This document shows, piece by piece, positions 18,977 through 26,258 of a DNA stretch of 64,000 bases; the first letter of the stretch is position 1, and every line of letters begins with the position of its first letter. Made by a program: the position numbers and the translations under genes. This stretch comes from Kordia jejudonensis. GTDB taxonomy: Bacteria > Bacteroidota > Bacteroidia > Flavobacteriales > Flavobacteriaceae. The stretch lies in NCBI RefSeq assembly GCF_001005315.1, contig NZ_LBMG01000021.1, positions 1-64,000 of the forward strand. The letters run 5' to 3'. The notes below the pieces were generated by a model. That model was not told the origin of the DNA and searched no databases. It was given only the letters and a program-made list of their open reading frames with translations.

Positions 18977-19007
18977 TTTTAGTTTTTCCTTCAAAGAAAA
19001 ACTAAAA
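18977..19007. other. Perfect 12-bp inverted repeat downstream of the YqeY-like gene
   Basis: TTTTAGTTTTTC (18977-18988) and GAAAAACTAAAA (18996-19007) form a perfect hairpin with a 7-nt loop. It is not followed by a T run. About 35 bp later a pyrimidine block and a matching purine block (about 19029-19078) form a second, longer imperfect hairpin. The stretch 18864-19157 has no gene. Confidence 0.7.
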
Positions 19008-19157
19008 ATACCTCTGGAAAAGTTCCCTTTCTTTTGTTTCTTTTCTTTGGGAAAGCAAAGAAAATGAAAATGAAAAGCAAAAAATATGATTTATAACATA
19101 AAGCTTTAAACTTAAATTATATTAGTTAGATTACACTAGAGTTAATTAACATATCTT

Positions 19158-19231
19158 GGCTACGTAGCTCAGCTGAATAGAGCACTGGATTTCGGCTCCA
19201 GCGGTCGTAGGTTTGAATCCTACCGTAGTCA
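19158..19231 (+). tRNA. tRNA-Arg, anticodon TCG
   Basis: All four arms fold. The acceptor stem GGCTACG pairs with CGTAGTC (one G-T), the D arm is GCTC/GAGC, and the anticodon stem CTGGA/TCCAG encloses the loop TTTCGGC with TCG at 19192-19194. The T arm is GTAGG/CCTAC with loop TTTGAAT. Discriminator A; CCA is not encoded. It should read CGA and other CGN arginine codons. Confidence 0.96.
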
Positions 19232-19243
19232 CATCAAGCAAGA

Positions 19244-19276
19244 AACCACGTCAATTTGACGTGGTTCTTTGTTTTT
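19244..19276 (+). terminator. Terminator after tRNA-Arg
   Basis: AACCACGTCAA (19244-19254) and TTGACGTGGTT (19256-19266) form an 11-bp perfect inverted repeat, followed by CTTTGTTTTT. It lies 12 bp after the tRNA. Confidence 0.85.
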
Positions 19277-19280
19277 GGAA

Positions 19281-19790
19281 CAAATCCAAACGACAGTTTG
19301 AGATTTGGGCTAAAAATAAAGAACGAGAGCGGTAGCTCGTGGTTTCTTATTTGCAGTATTGAATTTAGTTAGGATCATGGCAATAATCCTGTTGAAGTTA
19401 TTTTCAAAAAACTTGAAGCCACGCTTCAAAAGTTTGAAGAAAACAAAAAAATATACTGCGTTAGCAGTGAGATTTTGTATTTGCAGTAGTTAATTTAGTT
19501 AGGATCATGGTAATAATCCTGTTGATTGTTATTTTCAAAAAACTTGAAGCCACGCTTCAAAAGTTTGAAGAAAACAAAAAAATATACTGTTTTAGCAGTG
19601 AGATTTTGTATTTGCAGTGGTGATTTTAGTTAGGATCATGGCAATAATCCTGTTGAAGTTATTTTCGAAAAACTTGAAGCCACGCTTCAAAAGTTTGGAG
19701 AAAACAAAAAAAGATACTGCACTAGCAGTACGATTTAGTATTTGCAGTAGTGATTTTAGTTAGGATCACGAAGTAATACTTCCTAAGGTC
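19281..19790. repeat. 130-bp tandem repeat array with conserved stem-loops
   Basis: Three full units start at 19372, 19502 and 19633 (periods 130, 131, 130), with a partial unit before (from about 19310) and after (19763). Each full unit has an AGGAT/ATCCT stem, a strong TTGAAGC-CAC-GCTTCAA hairpin (19413-19429 in unit 1), and an ACTGC-NNNN-GCAGT hairpin (19455-19468 in unit 1). Loops and unpaired bases vary while the stems are kept: unit 2 has a G-U pair and the partial leading unit replaces the last stem with GAGC/GCTC. No unit has a useful reading frame. Function unknown; a structured RNA or a repeat element are both possible. Confidence 0.9.
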
Positions 19791-19801
19791 ACTAAAATTA
19801 T

Positions 19802-19837
19802 AAAAACCTGTAATTTGAAAGATTACAGGTTTTTTGT
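19802..19837 (+). terminator. Terminator closing the repeat array
   Basis: AAAACCTGTAAT (19803-19814) pairs with ATTACAGGTTTT (19822-19833), with a seven-base loop and a T run. It ends any transcript from the repeat array. The remaining 19838-20016 is AT-rich with no feature seen. Confidence 0.85.
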
Positions 19838-20016
19838 TTTATACCCAAGTGTACAAAACCTATAGATGATTGATTTTTGATATTTGAAAGTTAGAACGAT
19901 AGTTAATTTTGAATCAAATGAAAATGATAGTTGACAAACTAATTTCCCTCAACCTCAATTAAAAAAAACTAACTTTTAGGGTATGGAATATAGGAATATA
20001 CGAGTCATTTTTTAAA

Positions 20017-21825
20017 TCATGTTTTATTTGGGTTAAACGAATCTAATGCTAGTTTAAACACAAGTCCAATTTGTATTTGGCGTGTAAACGGTAATGCTGT
20101 ATTTCGGTTTACATTAAATACATCATCCGCTTGTGCAAACACACCACCTGAAATAGTATTTTCCTTTATGTTAAATGCATAAAGTCCTAGTCCAAAGGAA
20201 GTATTAGGTTTCAGTGTTTCTGAATTTGCATAAAAATTATGTCTTAAATATGGGTTGATCAGTAAATATAAATCAGCTGGTTTTTTTTGGTCATCCAAAT
20301 TGTTAATCTCTTTTAGTGGTACATATCTCACATAGTCAGCTGCTATTTGATATTTATCGAATCGATCATACGGTCCTGATAAAGCTTCTATTTCTGTAGA
20401 AGATTCTAAATTTGGAGAAACCGTATCATCAATCACTTTGAATGTGTATTCAGTGGATGTTAACCTACTTGAATTGTCTGTGTGACTTCTAGATACATTA
20501 ACTCCCATTACATTATTTGTTAAAAAATGATGTGTCCATCCAATTTCAAGTCTTGTACCTTGAAAATTTCGTTTTACGATTCTTTCATCCACAAGATTTG
20601 ATCCATTATCCAAATCATACATAAAAGAGTTTCCTATGAATCCAGCTTTAAAATACCATATGCGTTTTTTGAAACTCACATTATTTTTGAAAATTTCTTT
20701 TATAATATCGTCTACATCCTTAAGTTTTTTAAGATTTTCAATATAGTCACCATATTTAGTTTTTAAACTATCAAAAATGATATCTATACTGTTAGAGATT
20801 TTTTCAATTCTATTCTTTTTTGTTGCAATTTCAATTCTTTTCTTATGTAAGCTTTCATGAGCATTTTTCCAAGTATCTTTATCAAACAAGTTTTCAAGAT
20901 TTACTTGTATCGTTATCTGCTCAAATTCACTATTGTTTGATAATTGTTTGATTTCATCAACAATAAAGTTTATTCTACTTCTACATTTATAGGCAATTTC
21001 CCAATCATCTTTATCACCTTTTTCATCAAGTGGAAATGTGTTATCTAGAACTCTTAGTGTATTTTTTAATTCAAATAAAATATCGTCAATTTTCTCAATG
21101 TATGATATAAGTTCTGATACTCGTTCCTCTTTATTATACAGTTGATTTGGAGCATTAAATTTCTCTAATTGAATTTTTACATAATCTATTACGTCTTTGG
21201 CAGGTCTATTAATGTGTGAAATATTTAATAATCCAGCTATTTCTTCTGTAATTGCTTCTGCTGATAAAAGCAGTTGTACATCCTCATTAATTTCAGCTTC
21301 ATTGTCATATAAGTTATTTTTTATTTCTGACTTTTCAAGTAATGAGTTGGTGTAAGCATTCAAGTCATTACGATCATACCTAGCTGTTCTTGTTTGCCAC
21401 CCAATCACAAAATTAGCATTTGCTTGATTTGCTAATACACCTTCACCAAATATAAGAGCTAATCCATTTTTTGATGCACCCGTAAGTTCTGCGCCTAATA
21501 ATAAATTAGATTTTTTATAATTAGTTTCAGCTTTTGACCAGACTTTCTTTACACATTCAGATATGTTTTTAGAAGTAAATGCCCCATTTGAATATAAATC
21601 AGGATCAAAACAATCTCCTTCGCTATTGTTTTTTAGGGGTTTAAATTTGGATGTATTGATCAACTTATAAAATGCGATGTTGACTACATTATTTTTTCCA
21701 TCTATATTAATAGTGGTAGAAGGCAATAAAATAGAACTAAAACCTTCACTATCTTGTCCCAAAGATTGACCAAAGGAATACAAAGTACTGGTCAATACTA
21801 CGATTGTTATATATAATTTTTTCAT
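20017..21825 (-). CDS. Secreted protein of unknown function with coiled coil and barrel-like C terminus
   Basis: A 602-residue protein with a Sec signal peptide (about residues 1-19, ending SFGQ). I do not recognise a family. Residues about 210-390 are rich in E, K, L and N and predicted helical, probably coiled coil. The last 200 residues alternate polar and aromatic residues (TRLEIGWTHHF, YLLINPYLRHNFY, FGLGLYAF) and end QIQIGLVFKLAL, like an outer-membrane barrel or other beta-rich domain. Its ATG overlaps the stop of the upstream membrane protein gene by 4 bp, so the two are translationally coupled and probably act together at the envelope. Confidence 0.75.
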   Translation of the reverse strand: MKKLYITIVVLTSTLYSFGQSLGQDSEGFSSILLPSTTINIDGKNNVVNIAFYKLINTSKFKPLKNNSEGDCFDPDLYSNGAFTSKNISECVKKVWSKAETNYKKSNLLLGAELTGASKNGLALIFGEGVLANQANANFVIGWQTRTARYDRNDLNAYTNSLLEKSEIKNNLYDNEAEINEDVQLLLSAEAITEEIAGLLNISHINRPAKDVIDYVKIQLEKFNAPNQLYNKEERVSELISYIEKIDDILFELKNTLRVLDNTFPLDEKGDKDDWEIAYKCRSRINFIVDEIKQLSNNSEFEQITIQVNLENLFDKDTWKNAHESLHKKRIEIATKKNRIEKISNSIDIIFDSLKTKYGDYIENLKKLKDVDDIIKEIFKNNVSFKKRIWYFKAGFIGNSFMYDLDNGSNLVDERIVKRNFQGTRLEIGWTHHFLTNNVMGVNVSRSHTDNSSRLTSTEYTFKVIDDTVSPNLESSTEIEALSGPYDRFDKYQIAADYVRYVPLKEINNLDDQKKPADLYLLINPYLRHNFYANSETLKPNTSFGLGLYAFNIKENTISGGVFAQADDVFNVNRNTALPFTRQIQIGLVFKLALDSFNPNKT

Positions 21826-22676
21826 GAATAGATCAGATTAAATGAAGAAGTTCTACCATTACTTTTTAGAGGATTGGGAGACATTTTCATTTTTCTTCCA
21901 TTGTCTAAATTGTTTATTTCACTCGCTACAAATTCCCATTCTCCACTACCATCCCAATCTACAGTTACTTTAATGCCATTGCTAGTGGTGGTTGCCTTTA
22001 AGAGATAACCTTCGGCAGAACGCTGTGGTTGTCCATCAATAATAACTCCTTTAAATCCACTGGCTTTTACTTTATATTTCATTTTCACACGAACAGTAGA
22101 ATTTTTCCTATTTGTCATTTCATTCACAAGCTCAAGTGCACGTCCTTTTGACACATTTGCCATCAGTAGTGAAGGTTCTAATCCAGTATCTTTTGTAATG
22201 TCAAAGGCTTCATAATTACTCGTAGCCTTATGGTCATTCATTTCAACTTGGTAAGCATCACTTATAACGGCTTCTTGTAGTCTGATAAGATTCTCCTTAG
22301 CTATTTCTGTTTCTTTCTTTGCTTTTTCAGTTTCCTTTTGAGCGTTTGCTTTTTCATTCTTTTCATTTTCAACTCTTTGATCAGCACTTTGTTCAACTTT
22401 TCGACTTACTTCTTGACCAAATATATAGCCGACAGCGGTAAAAACGATGGCTTCGATTCCTGTAAAAAGAAATAGATATCTTGCCCATTCCAGTGGCTTC
22501 TCTTCCCCCAGTATTTCTGCTCTTTTCATGAGGTAAATAATGAATATAATGTACACTAATATAAGTGACAGTGCTAACCAAAATTTTGCAGATTTTAAAA
22601 GAGAATCTAATGTTGTTGGTTTTTTACTCTTCGTAAATTCATCTTCTTTTGGTGGTTGTGGCGTTTCATTTTCCAT
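21822..22676 (-). CDS. Membrane protein of unknown function: two TM helices, coiled coil, beta domain
   Basis: A 284-residue protein. After a proline- and charge-rich N terminus come two transmembrane helices (about 31-50 and 67-86), a highly charged coiled coil (about 88-140, EKANAQKETEKAKKETEIAKE), and a C-terminal domain of about 140 residues with beta character (RVKMKYKVKASGFKG, VTVDWDGSGEWEF). No catalytic motif is visible. The C-terminal domain should be on the same side of the membrane as the N terminus. It is the first gene of the pair with the 602-residue secreted protein. Confidence 0.75.
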   Translation of the reverse strand: MENETPQPPKEDEFTKSKKPTTLDSLLKSAKFWLALSLILVYIIFIIYLMKRAEILGEEKPLEWARYLFLFTGIEAIVFTAVGYIFGQEVSRKVEQSADQRVENEKNEKANAQKETEKAKKETEIAKENLIRLQEAVISDAYQVEMNDHKATSNYEAFDITKDTGLEPSLLMANVSKGRALELVNEMTNRKNSTVRVKMKYKVKASGFKGVIIDGQPQRSAEGYLLKATTTSNGIKVTVDWDGSGEWEFVASEINNLDNGRKMKMSPNPLKSNGRTSSFNLIYS

Positions 22677-23019
22677 GTGTATAGTTTTTATAATTAGACT
22701 TATTTTGAATACGATTGATAATATTTTTTCACATGTCTAAATGTATCTATGAAAAAAACTAAATTCAATCCCCATTAATAAGTATTTACATATACAACAT
22801 GTCTTAAAATGATATTATCATGGAAGTAATAATCTATAGTCAATTCTTAATTGCTACAAATGGTTTAATAACTTATTCGTTTTAATTATATATTTAATAT
22901 ACAACAAAGCTTTACGGAAAATCGTAAACAAACAACTAGCGAAGAAGCTTACGCTTTGTCGTTTATGTGTAGTTTTTGGTAGAATTATGAAACTTATCTT
23001 TACCTCACATAAATTTCAT
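22677..23019. other. Gene-free spacer
   Basis: AT-rich sequence upstream of the membrane protein gene. One short hairpin, TTTACG/CGTAAA (22911-22928), is visible. No reading frame or clear promoter motif is seen. Confidence 0.5.
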
Positions 23020-23020
23020 C

Positions 23021-23059
23021 CATAAAAAAATCCTTACGAGTCTAAACTCATAAGGATTT
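23021..23059 (-). terminator. Terminator after the carbonic anhydrase gene
   Basis: On the minus strand AAATCCTTATGAG pairs with CTCGTAAGGATTT (plus coordinates 23028-23040 and 23047-23059), followed by a T run. It lies 24 bp beyond the stop. Confidence 0.8.
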
Positions 23060-23082
23060 GTAATTATACTATACATGTAAAA

Positions 23083-23850
23083 TTAGTCTTTATTAAATGT
23101 TACTTTTCCGCTTTCCATATCATATACGGCAGATACAATCATAATTTTACCTTCGTCTTCCATTTTTGCCATCGTAGGCGAAACTTCGCGAATATTTTTC
23201 ACAGTACGTTTTGCATTGTTTGTAATTACAGTATTTGTAAACGCATCGTTCTTTGAAGTTCTATCGCCTTCACTTTCAGTTTCTTCAACTGCTGGTTTAA
23301 TTTCGTTGATTAAATCTGCTAAAGAGTTCATTCCAAGTGCTTTTGCATCTACATTATCAATGGTCGATTTTACGGCACCACAAGCAGTATGTCCCATTAC
23401 AATCACTACTTTACTTCCTGCGACAGCGGTTGCAAATTCCATAGATCCTACAATGTCTGCATTTTCAATATTTCCAGCAACACGCGCTACAAAAATATCT
23501 CCAATTCCTAAGTCAAATACATCTTCTACAGGAACACGACTGTCTACACAAGAAAGTACAATTGCTTTTGGAAACTGTCCGATCATCGCTTTTCTACGTT
23601 GTGCAGAATGATCACGTTGTGTAAGATTGTTGTTGACAAAGTTTTCATTTCCTTTTTTCAAACGACCAATGATTTCTGCAGGCGTCATGTCGGCTTGTTC
23701 TTCTGCTGTAAGAATACTTTTTACAACCTTTTCTTCAACAAGCTCTTGTTGCGTTTCTTGCTTGGCAGTTTCAGTCTTTTTTGCTTCCTGACAAGAAATT
23801 AAACATAATACAGATACTACTGTGAGTAATTTAAAAGTGTAGTTTTTCAT
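23083..23850 (-). CDS. Beta-carbonic anhydrase, predicted periplasmic lipoprotein
   Basis: A 255-residue beta-class carbonic anhydrase (CO2 + H2O to bicarbonate + H+). The zinc ligands are Cys101, His154 and Cys157 (SCVDSRVP, HTACGA), with the Asp103-Arg105 dyad in place. The N terminus is a lipoprotein signal ending in the lipobox LISC (Cys20), so the enzyme should be membrane-anchored in the periplasm. It would help interconvert CO2 and bicarbonate or buffer the periplasm. It lies 28 bp downstream of the DUF2490 gene on the same strand. Confidence 0.94.
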   Translation of the reverse strand: MKNYTFKLLTVVSVLCLISCQEAKKTETAKQETQQELVEEKVVKSILTAEEQADMTPAEIIGRLKKGNENFVNNNLTQRDHSAQRRKAMIGQFPKAIVLSCVDSRVPVEDVFDLGIGDIFVARVAGNIENADIVGSMEFATAVAGSKVVIVMGHTACGAVKSTIDNVDAKALGMNSLADLINEIKPAVEETESEGDRTSKNDAFTNTVITNNAKRTVKNIREVSPTMAKMEDEGKIMIVSAVYDMESGKVTFNKD

Positions 23851-23878
23851 TTGCTTTTTTTTATTAGTTATTAAAAAA

Positions 23879-24577
23879 TTATAACGTGTGGTGCAAACTA
23901 AATTGCAACTGACCTTTTTGCCAGTTTACGGTAGTTTGCTCCATCCAGCCGAGCTGAACTCTCAGTTTTTTACTAATAGCATACCCAAGGCCTAAATAGG
24001 TTCTATTACGGTCAAAAAACTGTACACTGCGTCCATCCCCAATATCACGTTGTCCATTCAAGAAAATTTCATTGTAAAGTGCAACGTAATAGGTTTTTTT
24101 AGCGAGTGTTGTATTATTTAAAGGAATATTTATGAAAAGGTTATAGCGATAGCGAGTTCGCATGTCTTGATTTTCTACCCAACGTTGTTCATAGCGAAAA
24201 CGATGTGTAAGTAACAATCTTTTTAAGATTGTATTTGAAAATAAGGCTTCTTGATATATACGATTTTCAGAAACAGGATTGTCAATATCAGTTCCAAATT
24301 GTCCTGTGGTAATGTTTGCGAAACCGAATGTAAATTTTACGCCTGAATCTTTTGGTGTATAGGTTACTCCAGAACGCAGTAATAACTGTTCTCTATCACC
24401 AAGACCGCGCCAATCACGATATTGAAAATCTCCTTGAATTCCCCAATTTGAATCTTTAAAAGTTGTATTGTAAAAATACATGTACCAAGCGCCCAATTGG
24501 TTTTCATCTGGAGCTTGTGCGTGACTGATGCTTGAACAAGCTAGAAATAATGTTAGAAGTAGTAATGTTTTTTTCAT
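23879..24577 (-). CDS. DUF2490 family outer-membrane protein
   Basis: A 232-residue protein with a signal peptide cleaved after SHAQA. The body is beta-strand rich (GIQGDFQYRDW, LLTHRFRYEQRWV, RTYLGLGYAISKKLRVQLGWMEQT) and ends in a barrel-type strand, matching DUF2490, whose function is unknown. It is upstream of the carbonic anhydrase gene and probably cotranscribed. A TAnnTTTG -7 box lies 33 bp upstream. Confidence 0.85.
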   Translation of the reverse strand: MKKTLLLLTLFLACSSISHAQAPDENQLGAWYMYFYNTTFKDSNWGIQGDFQYRDWRGLGDREQLLLRSGVTYTPKDSGVKFTFGFANITTGQFGTDIDNPVSENRIYQEALFSNTILKRLLLTHRFRYEQRWVENQDMRTRYRYNLFINIPLNNTTLAKKTYYVALYNEIFLNGQRDIGDGRSVQFFDRNRTYLGLGYAISKKLRVQLGWMEQTTVNWQKGQLQFSLHHTL

Positions 24578-24609
24578 AAATGTTTAAGGTCTGTTTGTTA
24601 TTTCTTAAA

Positions 24610-24617
24610 CAAAGATA
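24610..24617 (-). promoter_or_regulatory. Candidate -7 element for DUF2490-carbonic anhydrase
   Basis: The minus strand reads TATCTTTG, a TAnnTTTG match 33 bp before the ATG. No clear -33 TTG. Confidence 0.45.
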
Positions 24618-25012
24618 ATTAATTTAAAATTCTAGGAATTACTTCTTAACAGAATTTTAATAGTATTACTATCGATTTAAGAAAGTATTGCTTTTGAGTC
24701 TAAAAACTAGGAAGATTTCCAACTTGGTTAAGTTAGTTTTTAAAAGTATCAAAATGTATTCAAAATTAAAATAAACCTAGAAAACCAGTAATTCTTTACT
24801 ACGCTCATACCAGTATAACAACGTTTAAGATCGAATATCGTTCGCTTAGGGTTTTTAAAAATTATGCAGCTTATAATTTTATCAATTTTGGAGTGTAATC
24901 ATAGTAATATTTTCGATAGAGTAGCTACCATTATTTCTATGTATTGTAAAGGCGGAATCCGAAAAGCCTGTTTTGAATAGAGTAGGAGTTACAACCAATT
25001 AAAAATTAGAAA
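24618..25012. other. Gene-free divergent spacer
   Basis: AT-rich spacer between the DUF2490 gene and the 149-residue orphan. No RNA, repeat or promoter beyond the box at 24610 could be recognised. Confidence 0.5.
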
Positions 25013-25462
25013 ATGGAAGATAATACTAAAATTGATATTGATGACAGTGCTATTACATGGAAAGTGCATACAAGTGAAAAAGGTGAGAAGTATGAAGTTG
25101 GATATCTTTCTGAGGAGGAATTTTCTATTTCAAATAGTATTAATTCTAGTGTAAAAGTTCCTTCTAATGGACATTCAAGTAAGGAGGATTTTGGTGTCAC
25201 TGTTAACTGGCCAGTAGCTGATTCAAAATGGAAGAATACTGTATCACACGTAAAAGATAGAGCGAGTATTACACATTATGCTTTATACGTACATGAAGGC
25301 TTTAGGAAGCATAAATTATGGTTTAAAAGTACAAAACACTATAAATATACTTTTTATGATGAAACAGGAGATGGCTATGTAGTAAATACTTTTAGGAATG
25401 GAAAACATTATGTTAGGTTTAATTCTAAAAGGCCAAGAATAGTGTATATAACCGGAAGTTAA
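25013..25462 (+). CDS. Orphan protein of unknown function
   Basis: A 149-residue protein with no signal peptide or membrane segment and no recognised family. The sequence is rich in S, K, Y and H, with aromatic-basic strands in the second half (HKLWFKSTKHYKYTFYD, HYVRFNSKRPRIVYITG) that suggest a small beta-rich fold. It stands alone between a divergent gene and a convergent one and has its own terminator. The ATG follows an A-rich stretch (AATTAAAAATTAGAAA). Confidence 0.65.
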   Translation: MEDNTKIDIDDSAITWKVHTSEKGEKYEVGYLSEEEFSISNSINSSVKVPSNGHSSKEDFGVTVNWPVADSKWKNTVSHVKDRASITHYALYVHEGFRKHKLWFKSTKHYKYTFYDETGDGYVVNTFRNGKHYVRFNSKRPRIVYITGS

Positions 25463-25471
25463 GAATATGTG

Positions 25472-25510
25472 CGCTACATTTATTTTTTAGATAGATGTAG
25501 CGTTTGTTTT
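25472..25510 (+). terminator. Terminator after the 149-residue orphan
   Basis: CGCTACAT (25472-25479) pairs with ATGTAGCG (25495-25502), followed by TTTGTTTT. It abuts the 3' end of the convergent LytTR gene. Confidence 0.75.
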
Positions 25511-26252
25511 ACCTAAAAAACAATCCATCTTTTAAAAAGGTAGCTTTAAAACGTCCACTAAACGGAACTTTGTGGTTGGTTTCCATAATGATCAAATTAT
25601 CTTCAATGTACATTTCTTTTATTTTTGTAACATTTACTAGATAATTTCGATGCGTTTGCCTAAAATCAGGGTTTGCCAAAATTTCTTTTATTTTGGATAG
25701 TGAGAGCTTTATTAAATAACTGCCACGTTCACAAATAAGATGACAATATTTGTTGTCTACTTCTATGTAAATGATAGTAGTTACATTTACTTTTACCACT
25801 TTTTGACGTTCTTTTACAAAGAAAAATTCAGGAGCAACTACAGCAGTGGTAGCACTCATACTAAGTGTATTTTCTTGACTGTAATGTGTTTCAATGGCCA
25901 ATTCTATTGTATATAGAAATTCCATTTCGTTAAACGGTTTTAATAAATAAGAAAAAGGCTTGGTGTACTTTGCTTTCTCAAAAACGGTTCTACTTTGCAT
26001 GCTAGTTAGAAATATAAATGGAATTTGAGTTCCTTCCATATCCAATTGTTTTGCAAGTGTAATTCCTTGTGGTTTTCCATCAATCATGATGTCTAAAATG
26101 ATCATGTCAAAATGCTGGATGTGTAGTTTCTTTAAAGCATCAGCAGTATTGGAAACATGCGTAACGAGATAATCATTTCGGTTTAGTAATGAAATCATTT
26201 CTTGCGCCTCTGCAACGTCATCTTCCAAAAGTAAAATGTGTAATTGTTCCAT
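25509..26252 (-). CDS. LytTR family response regulator
   Basis: A 247-residue response regulator. The receiver domain (1-120) has acidic residues E10/D11/D12, phosphoacceptor Asp54, Thr83 (FLTSM) and Lys105 (LLKPFN). The LytTR DNA-binding domain covers about 145-247 (KVNVTTIIYIEVDNKYCHL, FRQTHRNYLVNVTKI). It lies 6 bp downstream of the TPR histidine kinase gene, its likely partner. Confidence 0.93.
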   Translation of the reverse strand: MEQLHILLLEDDVAEAQEMISLLNRNDYLVTHVSNTADALKKLHIQHFDMIILDIMIDGKPQGITLAKQLDMEGTQIPFIFLTSMQSRTVFEKAKYTKPFSYLLKPFNEMEFLYTIELAIETHYSQENTLSMSATTAVVAPEFFFVKERQKVVKVNVTTIIYIEVDNKYCHLICERGSYLIKLSLSKIKEILANPDFRQTHRNYLVNVTKIKEMYIEDNLIIMETNHKVPFSGRFKATFLKDGLFFR

Positions 26253-26258
26253 AGTAGG

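Noticed and set aside
18977-19007. Terminator for the YqeY-like gene
   Set aside because: The hairpin is perfect, but no T run follows on the plus strand, so I list it only as an inverted repeat.
19372-19770. CRISPR array
   Set aside because: The units are about 130 bp, continuous and without unique spacers, and no cas genes are present.
19158-19850. Integrated element using the tRNA-Arg 3' end as attachment site
   Set aside because: No integrase gene and no second copy of the tRNA 3' sequence was found nearby.
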